Below, in pieces: positions 25,105 through 36,174 of a stretch of 64,000 bases of DNA. The first letter of the stretch is position 1, and the number at the start of each line of letters is the position of its first letter. A program made the translations under genes and the position numbers. This DNA is from Ostrinia nubilalis. Lineage: Eukaryota; Arthropoda; Insecta; Lepidoptera; Crambidae. The DNA lies in contig NC_087107.1 in the NCBI RefSeq assembly GCF_963855985.1, positions 9,238,001-9,302,000 of the forward strand, written 5' to 3'. A model generated the notes under the pieces. It saw only the letters and a program-made list of their open reading frames with translations, was not told the origin of the DNA and ran no database searches.

Positions 25105-26499
25105 TTCTTTAAACAATTGTCAAATGTAACCTTCATCGCCAGAGCGAGCAAAACTTCTGTTTCAAAGCTCTTCAAAAATGTAATGTCCAATAGAAATTAT
25201 TCCAATCACGCGCCAAACGCACACTGAGCAGCAGCCATTTGTATGGAGTCACAGATTTTTTGTCTTAAACTAATTGGTAATGATTGTAAAGATCATAAGC
25301 GTAGAAGTAGCTATTTTATTTTGATACGAGTGCCCAATTTAGGTTTACACTCCTCCGAAATAGTCGTTCGAAGTTTTGGAAAAAAGATGTGACTGATTTA
25401 GCCGGCATTTTTACTTACTCTCTTTGGGACAATTTGTAACGACTAACGACCACCTAGATTATTGCTTGGCATCTTGCAAACCAATAAAGACGTCTAACAT
25501 TGAAAGTAGGTGTCTATGATGGTATACTGTACGCTAAACTATCACCGTTTGTAGAACTCCGAAATAATGTTGATAAAGCGAGTTTAATGCTGGGTTCTAT
25601 TTGTACAAACTTTATTTATCATACCATGTCTTATGTATGAATAAAATCGAGTTTCTCGGGCGCGGCATTTAAACTTCTATGTTTATGTTACTCACATTTA
25701 GTAGGTACTGAGTAATTCTGAAGCAGATGATGATGTCATTCCTACTAGTGGGATGAACTGCCTAATTATGTAGACATCATTATCTGACGTATCAAGGATA
25801 CCATGACATGATTGAGCGGGTACGTGTGGGCATCAGTGACATCTTCTCAAAGATAATCTGCATATCCAATTGTTTTGTAATAAACGCTGCTTATTGACAT
25901 CCTACGTCTAACTGCCTGCTTTATTGTGATGAGACTAATATTTATTAATGCCTTGTTTAAAAGACAATGCAAGAAAACAATTTAAAATGTAATGGGACAA
26001 GAAAGTTTAAATCTCCGGCTAAGAAAATGAACAAAAATATTTGTTCCTACTCCTACTTACCTATCTAACCTAATTGAACCTGCTAATAAACAAAGCTCTT
26101 GAAGATTTTTCAAGAGTTTTAGCCTATTTGCAACTATCATAACTATGGCTGAGAAGATTTGAAAAAATTTGACAAAAAACTGTGATGCAACTTACTATCT
26201 TCTTAAACGTCGAGTATTTTTCAGTGACAAGTAGGTAGGTACAAATACAGACATTTCCGCAGATAATTACTACTCTCAGAGCAATTACAACTCTACAAAA
26301 CATTAGCGAGCTAACGGTGACCTACATTTCTTTGCTAAACGAGCTAAAACTGACAAAACTGCCGCCATTTGTTGCTGCATTGACATAAAGAGCTGAAAAA
26401 GCGACCCAGTGCTCGAGTCAACGATCTATGACTCACTCTCAATGCTTTGACGAGGAGGCCAAGCTTGTGTACACGCAGGTAAATATAATCAGAGTATTA
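25105..26499. other. Intergenic DNA
   Basis: No supportable gene or named repeat. Confidence 0.4.
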
Positions 26500-26612
26500 C
26501 GGGACTACCTATTTCCACCTCTCTTTCTCACCACTGCAACTCCTGTGTAGCCAGGATCTACAGCTTGACCGCCAATAAAAACCCAACCAGTGAAGGTCAA
26601 GTTTGTCCCGGG
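26500..26612 (+). repeat. Interspersed repeat, copy B (interrupted by hAT MITE)
   Basis: Homologous to the complement of 24661-24780, ending GTCCCGGG exactly where the hAT MITE inserts; the sequence resumes after 26949. Confidence 0.7.
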
Positions 26613-26941
26613 TAGGGTTGCCAGGCGTCCGGCTTTAGCCGGACATGTTTGGCTTTTTAGGGACTTGTCCGGCCAAATATTTCCTTGTCCGGCCTGTCCG
26701 GCTTTTGTTAGGCTTTTTATTTGGTTGCCGCGCCAGGCGAAAGTCGAGCCACAGAATCATATTGAAGCGCACACATCAGGATGTTGGTTAGCAACCGATG
26801 ATGATAGTATACTGACTCATGAGCTGACACTAATTGCACCCCCCCCCCCCCCCCCCCCCGTCACATGTCCGTCCGGCTTTTAGGGTAAAATGTCCGGAAG
26901 CACAAAGTCCGGCTTTTGTGATTTTGGACCTGGCAACCCTA
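26613..26941. mobile_element. hAT-type MITE with 8-bp TSD and poly-C tract
   Basis: TAGGGTTGCCAG / CTGGCAACCCTA terminal repeats, the same family as 4570-4727. The 8-bp duplication GTCCCGGG is exact (26605-26612, 26942-26949). The interior holds several TCCGGCTTT motifs and a run of 21 C (26839-26859). Confidence 0.92.
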
Positions 26942-26949
26942 GTCCCGGG

Positions 26950-28130
26950 GATCATAATCAGAGTAGAAGTAGATATGATTTGAATCGAAGTTATACAACA
27001 TTTTGGAAAGTGGTAGTAGTAGATTATACAAAAGACAACAACGAATGAGACGCCACTACGCCAGTATACGGTTAATATTGTAAACATTAACAGTCCTGAA
27101 AATGGTGACTCAGTTTCTTACGGGCAGCTTCACTAACAGTTTTGTCATAAAGAAGACTACTTCTTACCACTAGGTACAGTTGTAATTACACTTGGACTAT
27201 AAAAATGAAGTACCTATGACCTTCAATCAAGTGATAATTCAATTTCATATGCAAAATGTACTCGTAAGTAAGTAGCCCCAATAGAAGGTACGAGTAATGA
27301 GTATCTCTCATATTTTAATCTTTAGTTGGTATTAATTTACACATCAACTAGTAGGTAAATCATTCTTATGCACTTCATTAATGGGTCCAGTAAGATCAAT
27401 GAATTATTAATAGCTCACATGGAAACTCGAGTACAAATCTATTTGGAGACAGTATCTTCTATGAATCATCAAGTGTATGTACCTATCTTGTTCCGAGAAA
27501 ATATTATTTCGGTGCGGCTTAATTTTGTAGGAGGTTCTCAAGTAGTTCATTAAAACTTTTCCCACGACATTATAGTCCTGTCATATTGTTATTTTGTATG
27601 TTTGGGCTGTTACAAAGTTTCCTAGTTATGGAAAAGTTAGGTTATTCGCTTGTTACCTGGTACGAGTATCTTTTCCGCATGCATATGGTTCAGGTTTTTT
27701 TCAAAACAAGTGTAGGTAAAGCGTATGCGCATCTAATTAAAGTTATTGCAGCCAAATATCAGATAATCAGACAGACCAACACAGAGCTTTTAAAAGTAGA
27801 GGCCAAGTGTTTTATAAGTTTTGGGACGCCTGTTTTGGGACCGTAAAATGAATTACAAAGATAATATCTATATAGCTCCGTAAAAGTATGTACTTAATTA
27901 TGCATAAGTCACTACAGACAGAACACTGAAGAACATCCTTCAATCAATGGTTCATCAATGGTTATACGAGATATATCATCAGGCTCAACCAACATTGCAG
28001 GCAATAGTGTACCGAATATTTTATAGTAGGTTATCGTAGTATTTGTAAACTACAGAAAAGGGTTCTCATGGAAAAAAGAAACAAAACATGATTATGTGAG
28101 TCATCAAGTCACGATCCTAACTTCCCAAGT
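26950..28130. other. Intergenic DNA
   Basis: Frames at 27368-27553 and 27586-27846 are open but show no motif and no splice sites. No repeat recognised. Confidence 0.4.
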
Positions 28131-28143
28131 AATTGGATCAAGA

Positions 28144-28852
28144 TCAGCCTACATTCTGTAGTATTAAGAACAGTATTCCTTCAAATCTGGTAGGTCTTGA
28201 GTTAAGGGAAGAAGGTCGAGAATCCAAATACATAAAATTGCTCTTTTTGAGGCAACTTAATGTCTGTAATGCACGATCTACGATGAAGCAATTTGGGAAG
28301 ATGGCTCCGATGGTTTTTGTATCCATTAAGACTCCCACGCAGTCGTTGCTTGTCCGCTGGCGGCTGAAAATAAGGCTTTTAAAGGCTACTTTATTTGCGC
28401 TGATTTTGATGACGAATTGATTTTTGTCAAATTTTCGGTAATTCACACACGAGCGATTTTCCATGTCAATTTCTTCGCGTAGGTATCTATCTAGCTCTAA
28501 AATATGATTTTGCTGCGTTGTCGTCCATTGATCCGGTGTTTTGAATCGATTTTCATCTCGTATGAATTCTGTTTGTCTTTGAGCCAGGCGTCAAACCTTT
28601 GATCCACTTCATCCACTAGGTGTCTAAAATGGCTCATTCTTACAGTATGTAGTCATTCATTTCGGACATTAGAATTGACATTAAACTCTGCAACATTCTA
28701 ACTAAGCTGGAAACGTGTCTGTTGACCAATGAAGCAATTCGGTGGATCGTGCAGGTTTTTGTGTCCATTACTATTATGCTGTCCCACGCACTCGGCGTCC
28801 CAGACGAGTCAGAGAATAGGCTGTGTGAATGATGTTTGAACATGTCTCTCAA
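28144..28852 (-). pseudogene. Possible decayed coding region, unknown family
   Basis: Two minus-strand open stretches lie near each other: 28852-28640 (SLVNRHVSSLVRMLQSLMSI) and 28464-28144 (ALQTLSCLKKSNFMYLDS). Between them another frame reads FRHLVDEVDQRFDAWLKDKQ. The helical, Leu-rich peptides suggest a broken membrane-receptor or similar gene, but I cannot name a family. No clean splice chain links them. Confidence 0.2.
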
Positions 28853-29070
28853 ATGCCCATTGAAGAATCTTTTAACGTTTGTAGGGTTGCTGCATTACAT
28901 ATTTATGTGGTTTATTTACCTACGGGCATATCAATATTGATGAAGTTGGCAGTCTAATGAAGTCTAGTGTTTGCTTAAGGCCCGGTTCCACCAAGGAGGA
29001 GCGGAGCGGAGAAATGTTTTTTCAATAACCAATCATGACAGAAAGAAAAGATGAAATTGACAGAATGAAA

Positions 29071-29257
29071 TCAGTGTACCTACCATGAGTTTACGATAAA
29101 TGTGCTCGCTAGCGAGTACGTCAAAAATCTCTATGAAAATTTTGTTTCTTGAAAGTAGCCGCTAGGGGCGCTGAACAATATGTCATACAAGTAATGTCAT
29201 TTTTTTACGCAGTCGCTAGCGAGCACACCTAACGTAAACTCATGGTAAGCACACTGA
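29071..29257. mobile_element. MITE with long TIRs (GCTCGCTAGCGAG)
   Basis: The ends TCAGTGTACCTACCATGAGT and, reversed, TCAGTGTGCTTACCATGAGT open inverted repeats of roughly 45 bp containing the palindrome CTCGCTAGCGAG. The core holds GCCGCTAGGGGCGC. Confidence 0.75.
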
Positions 29258-29428
29258 GGGCCTAGTGTGAGTTTTTTTCAAACGCGCTCACTAGTGAGCG
29301 CGTCAAAAAATGACATTAAATGTATGACGGATTGTACAGCGCCCCTAGCGGGAAACTTTCAAAAACTAAAATTTTCATACATTTTTTAAATGTATGAAAT
29401 GCGTTTGATGTAAACTCACACTAAGCCC
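29258..29428. mobile_element. Second MITE of related type, abutting the first
   Basis: Ends GGGCCTAGTGTGAGTTT and, reversed, GGGCTTAGTGTGAGTTT. It contains CGCTCACTAGTGAGCG and a GCGCCCCTAGCGG core like its neighbour, so the two are cousins inserted side by side. Confidence 0.7.
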
Positions 29429-29489
29429 GAAAAGCTCCGCTTTAATGGAAACCTAAGTTTAGAATATTTTGGGAGGTCAACCCTGGTTA

Positions 29490-30764
29490 GGGGGCGTCCA
29501 TAAATTACGTGAGACTTTTAGGGGGGGGAGGGGGTCAACGAAAACCTCACTAAATCTCACTTGGGGGAGAGGGGGTGTCTCGGAAAATATCACGTAATTT
29601 TTCCCGCAAGAAATAGAGTAAAATTGCCAGAAAACTGGGTTATTGAAATAAAAAAAAAAGTTTTTTTATGATGATAATGACAATTTATTCTAAACCGGCT
29701 AATCAAATTAAACTAAAAATGCCTCCATCTGCATTTGTGAACACTAAAGATGCAGAATAAATGTCGAAATTAAGAAAATTCGAAATTAAAAAAAAACTTC
29801 ATCGGCATCGATATTGCGTAAAAAATTGGCCAAGTGCGTGTCGTGCCACGCGCAGTGTAGGCTTCCGTAGTTGTCTGTCATCACCACAATATATTTCAGA
29901 AGCAAGCAATTACTTCATCTAAAGTCACTTTTCATATTTTCTTCTAAGGAATTTTTACTGGTTAAGAAATTGTATAATACATGAGTCAAATGACTATTAC
30001 TCTTAAACTAAGTAATGTATCTTATTAACCGTTATAGTTTTCCTTGAAAAAATTCATCCCCACTTTACATGCAGGGGAGCTACCCTAGAAAAAGATTTTT
30101 TTTTCAAAATTTTATTTTACCGTTTTGTCGGCGTGATTAATATACATACCTTCACAAAATTACAGCTCACCAGTGCCAATAGTTTCCAAGCGAAACCTCG
30201 GACAGACAGACAGACATATCGAAACTATAAGGGTTCCTTGTCAGGACTACGGAACCCTAAAAAATGACATTACATACGTATGAAAATAATATGTATTCGT
30301 AGTTAAAGTAACCAATAGTCAATTTGACAGATGTCAAATGACAAGTGGTTAAATAACAGATAAAAATGTTTTTATAACAATGTTTAACTTGACTTTTAGT
30401 ACATTTTTTAACTATTAGTTTACATTTTATTAATATTTAACCATTAGTAGCATAACCATTAGTTATTTTAACTATGAATCAAAAAACTGGTCCTAGGTTG
30501 AAGCAATTGCTTGTCTGTCTTACTAAACGACGGGAAGCTACGGAACCCTGCACTGCGCGTGGCACGACACTGGGTTACTGATTTTTTCATATAAATCTAA
30601 TAGACTCGAAGCATAGACATTACAAAATAGGCATTTTATTAAATATCACGTGAGATTAGGGGGGTGGGGGAGGGGGTCAGGCAAAATCTCACCAAATCTC
30701 AACAAGGGGGGCGGGGGGGTTGAAAAATGGCCAAAATTGTCTCACGTAATTTATGGACGCCCCC
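29490..30764. mobile_element. DNA transposon, 1.28 kb, TTA TSD, no transposase
   Basis: Perfect 26-bp terminal inverted repeats start GGGGGCGTCCATAAATTACG. TTA flanks both ends (29487-29489, 30765-30767), which fits PIF/Harbinger-like insertion. Subterminal G-runs repeat with AATCTCAC motifs at both ends. No transposase frame. A second element with its own inverted repeat lies inside (next entry). Confidence 0.85.
29828..30575. mobile_element. Nested element with 20-bp inverted repeat
   Basis: GTGTCGTGCCACGCGCAGTG at 29838-29857 is exactly reverse-complemented at 30551-30570. CTTCCGTAG / CTACGGAACC and GTCTGTC / GACAGAC blocks follow the same symmetry. The short hairpin AGGGTTCC...GGAACCCT near 30229-30259 belongs to it. 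Confidence 0.6.
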
Positions 30765-31016
30765 TTAGAAACAAAATTGTTTTGTGTGTAACTCTTTGAA
30801 AACATTGTGTGAAATGCAATGGACAAAGAATCACAAAAGTCATTTTAAGGATTTGTCATAGCGATCTCCTTCTCACGTATTGGTAATTTATCATCGAGTT
30901 AACATCAATTACTTACTACTTTCAGCTTTTCTTCGACACGTACCTACCTACATTTCATTTTGGAATTTTCATCTTTAGGATTAGAGTTAGTTATTGCATA
31001 AACGTAAACATTTTTG

Positions 31017-31145
31017 AGTCTTCCAGTGACTTGGCCCACTTTTAACTGGTCCACGGGCCAAGTTGCTGGTATGAATTTTTAAATAGTTTTGCTTCCAGTG
31101 CAGTGACTGGACCAAACTAAAAGTGGGCCAAGTCAATGGAAGACT
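31017..31145. mobile_element. MITE with ~36-bp TIRs
   Basis: AGTCTTCCAGTGACTTGGCC...CTTTTAACTGGTCCA on the left matches the complement of the right end with few changes. About 129 bp long. Confidence 0.7.
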
Positions 31146-32369
31146 ACATTTTTCCAGTTACAACAATTTGATTGTAATCTATGGCCTTTTATTATACGTA
31201 ATACATAACACAGGCCGTAACTGTTTTTCTTTGTAATATTAATAAATCTGTAGCTAGTATATTTTGTGGATATTGAAGCAATATAAATCACGCGAAGAAG
31301 CTGTCTGGAGAAAGTAAAAATATCTGTTTTTACTATAGCTTTTGTAGTAATCATAAATCGTTTAGAATGTTTGTCTTCTCTTCTTGCCATAACTGTCGCC
31401 ACAAAACTTATTACTATTACAGCTCTGAATACATTTCCAACGCATATTTTTGAATTTTAAAAGAATTTCGAGTGTCCCGAGACATGAGTAAAACACACAC
31501 TAGAGGGGAAACTAAATGTGCGCCTACGCAGATGCCAAGGAATTGTTTGTTTTTTTCTGGACCCCACACAAAGGAGGTTCCGACTACCATTGTACCAATG
31601 GCAGATGATTCTATGAAGCAAATTAAAACTTTGGAAGAATGGATGAAGGTTTATAATTGTTTGAAAGAGATCTGATTTGGCAATTTGAGCTTTTTCTGTT
31701 GCGACGACTGTGAAACAAACCTTTAGCTTTCCAAAAACAATATTATGGTCCATTTCTAAGATGCGAGAAATTAGTTTTAAAGTATGTAATCCTAGACGGA
31801 TTTTGTAAAAAAGGCACAAATTCGACCGTAAAGACTCTTCTTGCGCTTCACTTTTTTGTGCGTATCTTATAGTTCAGTTAACAACTTTAGTAGTGTTGTT
31901 AATGAACCTTCAATCGTAATAGGTATCTGAAACGACATTGACAATATTTGTCTAGCTACTCAAGCAATGTAAGTCGTTAAATGTCCCCGATGATTCAAAT
32001 TAAAGAAAGTCTTTTGGCTGAGCCTTATTAGTTTAATCAGTAAGCCTTTTCTAGCCATCCATCCGCCATTGTAGACGAGTGTTAAACTACAAAAGGGGCC
32101 TCGAATAATGTACACCGCTGTAAATGCCACCAAAGCGGACGGCTGACCGAGCGCGGCGCGTGCGCCGTGTACAAATGTGTGACAAAGGAACTAGACTGGC
32201 GTGAGAGGGGCTGCTAAGGTAGGCTGGGTTCTGTATACAAAAATTACCTAATTTTGTGATTGGAAGAGATTACAGTCATTTCTGAGCCAATTTATCCCTG
32301 ACTTGCTTCATCTTGTCTAATGAAGTGATCAAAACTGATCATAATATCCTACGCGAAGATTCTGATGGT
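31146..32369. other. Intergenic with open minus-strand frames
   Basis: Minus frames at 31402-31133 and 31819-31457 (120 codons) are open, but I see no consistent gene: the most protein-like stretch (ICVGAHLVSPLVCVLLMSRD) is in a different frame from the longest ORF. A decayed gene is possible. Confidence 0.3.
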
Positions 32370-32560
32370 TTTTTATGCATGAAAAGGCAGGTATTTGACC
32401 ATAATCGCACCTGGTGTTCAGTGAGGTGCAGTCTAGGATGGTACATATCTGCTTATCAGCCCTGTAAGTGGCTATTCACTCTTGCCTTGAAAAGGCCCGA
32501 AAAGACAGCAGCAGGCAGAGAATTCCAGTCCCTAGCTGCTCGCATTATAAAAGAGTTAGT
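32370..32560 (+). repeat. Non-LTR-like 3' repeat fragment
   Basis: TATTTGACCATAATCGCACC...GTGCAGTCTAGGATGG, then GCAGGCAGAGAATTCCAGTC. The first block recurs inverted at 38478-38548 and the second resembles 1320-1390. I recall it as a common lepidopteran LINE 3' region; the clade is not established here. Confidence 0.55.
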
Positions 32561-33419
32561 GTATTCTTCAGTACATTTCCCCATAGTGACTAGACCGTTC
32601 GCTGTTTTGACCATAATAGCCAATTTTACTAAAAAGTTACAAAAATAGGTGACAAAGTTAGAAGTGATTAACCTGATTCACAAAATATGCAAAGCATAGA
32701 ACGATACTTGAACAAGTGACAAGGCAACCCTAACAATAGCCAGTTACCTTCTGTGACGGTTATTTTTAAGCAGAGCTATTAAACGTATGATTTACAACGA
32801 AATGTACAAGCGAGCACATCAAGCTAACACTGTAGCGTCTTATTTCATTTAAATAGGGTCTATTTTACAACAGAAATGTATAGTTTGATGTGCTGTTGAC
32901 GTACGTGCGCAGACGCATAAAGCAACCTGTGCTTAGAATTATTGTTCTGAGTTTTGTAAATTGGGCAGGATGATTATTTTAAAATTGGTACGAACGTAGA
33001 CATAGAATTCTTTCGCCATCGTGTTGGAATGTTTATTATGTCAAATAACAGAACAACACGATATTAAAATTTTATAAAGTTGCTGGGTGTAGAACTGGGC
33101 CCAGATTACGCTAAAAAAATTCATCTTCAACGTGCCCGGACGACGAACGAACATCAGCTGTTTTGACAAATCCGTATCGCGGTGTCATTTTGACAGCTAG
33201 TTGAAACGAAGCATAGACGTTAACGTAAAGCTAAATATCTCATGTGCCAATGAAAATACTAGGAAGGTACGTCCATTACCGTTATACCGAATTTGCACCT
33301 CAGCTGGAAGCGCAACTGGAAAAGAAGCGCGTATGCATTGGAAACGTTAAAAATTAACGTAATCGGGGCACTGTATCGATCGAGTATTCTATATTGACTG
33401 ACGCCTAAATCTCGATTCA

Positions 33420-33459
33420 TCCCAACTATCCCAACTAATATTATAAATGCGAAAGTAAC

Positions 33460-33496
<37 letters not shown>

Positions 33497-33677
33497 TACG
33501 CTTTCCCGCTTAAACCTCGCAACCGATTTTGATGAAATTTGGCATAGAGATAGTTTGAGTCCCGGGAAAGAACATAGGATAGTTTTTATCCCGGGTTTTG
33601 AAACAGGGACGCGCGCGATAAAGTTTTTCTGTGACAGACAAAATTCCACGCGGGCGAAGCCGCGGGCGGAAAGCTAG
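33420..33677 (+). mobile_element. Non-autonomous Helitron (Lep1-like), 258 bp
   Basis: Starts TCCCAACTATCCCAAC after A and ends GCGGAAAGCTAG before T. The (CTGT) tract has 9 units (33461-33496). Apart from tract length and a base or two it is the same sequence as 39250-39523. Confidence 0.9.
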
Positions 33678-33679
33678 TA

Positions 33680-36040
33680 GAGCATAAGATCCAAAATCTT
33701 GTACTTTAATCCACATAGCAAAAAAAAAGACTATCCTATCTTACGCAAGAAATTAATTACTCGCTTTCAAGTAGTATAAAACTGTAATCAAATCTTAATT
33801 ATTCTTAAATGATAATTAACGATCCGCTTTCAATCAATGTCCATTACAATTGAAAGTAAAAAGCAGTCGTCAGAATGCTATTTCTATTTACTCTCGAACT
33901 AATGAGTCGGAATCAGTCGGATTAATTAATGAAACTGAATTTGAAACGTAATTAAGGACAGCCGCACAAGTCACTAGTCCACCACAAGTGACCACCACCA
34001 GTGCCGTGGTGGTCAGTCGTGGTCAGGGCGACCCGAGTGATCAATGAACAACTTGTGGCTCGGGACGTTAATTACCATAAACGCCATAAAGGAATCGAAA
34101 AGCCTTTCGTAACTGAGTTTGCGCTTAACATCAATCTCACTTGATGGTTAAGTGATGACGAGATCTAAGATGAAGTACCTATTTTGTAAGTTCAGTCAAT
34201 CAAAAGCCTTAAGCTATGCTTGACATTAAATCCGAGCTTCGTTCTGTACTACACCTATAGACACTTAAAAACTCTTATTCATTCGAGCCTTAGAGGCACC
34301 CTAGGCCCTGCTGGTAGAAGGGATGCGGAATAGCAGAAAACATAGTTTAGTTGAGGTTGAGAGCCATATCTGCGCTCACCTAATGTCCGGTAAAGCTGAA
34401 AAATCCGCTCACGGCTATCAGCATTGTCAGTCCGAAAAAAAAAAGAAAAAAAAAAACAGTTTAGCGCAAAAGCTCTAGTTCTAATACTCCTCGAAACTGC
34501 AAAGAACTGCTTCTGGTAATAAACACGTTATGTATCCTCCCAAACTCCTTTTATAAGAGACGAATTTATGAACTTTTCTTCCGCAATATGACGCCAATCG
34601 TCCGCATTATGACTATGGCGGTGCGTTTTCAAAAACAAAAAGTAACGGTCCTAATTACATTATGTCGGCTCTTTTGTAAGTCACGCGCCACAAAAACATC
34701 CAGAGGGAATGCGCGTTCCCTCACGATCGTATCTAAAACAGAAAACGTTTTTTTGTACGCAAACCCGAGACTTGTAGGGGGTCCAAACTATCACGACGGG
34801 TTTCTACGTATGGAATTTATCTTGGCGAGAGAGATCATTTTAGAGTAATTTAAACTAAGCCATATCAGTTTACTAAAGAATACAGATGCGCTTGAAGACG
34901 GCACGCCAATATGAGGTTCTACCGCCAGTTGATAGATTCTGAAAGATGTACGAAGAAGAAAAACGTACGTAAAACGTACTCAGCAAGAGCATTAATTGAT
35001 GGGGTAACCCTATTGTTAAAGCTCCCTTTTTCACATATTTCTATAAAAACTAGAAACGAAACCAGGTAGCCCTGCTTGTGACAGTAGATCTATATTTATC
35101 TATTCTTGATGATAATTAGGTAATTACCACATGAAAGAAATCCCTTATGCCGGTTGTCTGGCTTCTCTATTTTAATTACCTACATTATTATTGTTCACTT
35201 TTATGAGGACATTATTACTATACCTAATTATTTAGTTGGTAACTAGATATTATGTCTACTTTTATTGTTATTTATTATTTGTTTCCGATAACAAATCTAG
35301 TAACCTAAAAAAACTACCTGTTAACGTATTTTATAATCTTATCTTTTAGTCTTTTATCATTAACAATAATTCGGTCCTAATTTACTGACGCACCCATGCC
35401 ACAATTGGAACCTTGAACAGTAAGTATAGCACTTCTTTCAACAGTCTGACTGAACGTTTAAAAAGCGGCTTCAGCTTAGAATCGTTGTGTATTTAGGTGA
35501 AACAAATGCCATTATCAAGTACCTACACAATCAAAGAAATGTAAGCCTCATCTTAAGGACTAATTAAACATGGACCCACAACAGAACTCTAAGTTTATAA
35601 AATTGTAGAAATTCTATGCAACGAATCACATCAAGCGCTGCATTACATCAACCGATATAATGACGCTGGTCATTTTGGACGCCAGTTATGACTTATTACT
35701 TACTACGCCCTTATTTATGTTGTACACAACACAAACCTACTGCTTTTTATACATTTATGTCTAGACTTCATTATCTGTGCTAGTTTTGTTTACACAAAGA
35801 CAACTTTCGTGGTTAGACGCCGGCAACAGTTGTGATTGGACGTGCCTCTAATTACCAGGTCTACGTGAAGAACAGCCTTGTTACACACCATTGTTAATTA
35901 GTGTGAAGTGGAAAATGCTGACTGAGACTATTAGTAGTGATTAGTGCAAAAGTGGTTACGTGGTGTGACGGCGTGAATAAAAAGTTATTTTTTGGAGCGA
36001 AAACAAGATTAATCACATCTAAATCTAACACACTCTCTTA
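33680..36040. other. Intergenic DNA
   Basis: No supportable exon. Frame 34588-34848 has no motif. Around 36041-36150 a LINE-like 3' motif appears (CCACTGGTGGACATAAGCCT). Confidence 0.4.
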
Positions 36041-36174
36041 CTTCTGCTTATGGCAGTCCACTGGTGGACATAAGCCTTCCGAGGAGTGCCGCTAACCATT
36101 TCCCGGTTTTTTTCATTCAGCCCTGCCAGTTATCTCCTTGACCCACATTTGAACTTGAAAAAAGTCATAATAGT

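Larger units (their letters stand above)
28979..29453. mobile_element. MITE (GGCCCGGT family) carrying two nested MITEs
   Basis: The left end GGCCCGGTTCCACC...GGAGCGGAGC is partly mirrored at the right (complement GGTTTCCATTAAAGCGGAGC). It is the family seen at 9552. The centre is occupied by the two elements at 29071 and 29258. The right end is less certain. Confidence 0.5.

Noticed and set aside
26590..27087. ORFs across the poly-C tract on both strands
   Set aside because: Poly-Pro and poly-Gly runs come from the C homopolymer in a hAT MITE.
28144..28852. Gustatory or odorant receptor gene
   Set aside because: Leu-rich helical pieces suggested a receptor, but no family motif, membrane topology or splice chain could be shown.
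33389..33716. ORF encoding TDRQ repeats
   Set aside because: It is the translation of the CTGT microsatellite in a Helitron; the same artefact occurs at 39271-39495.
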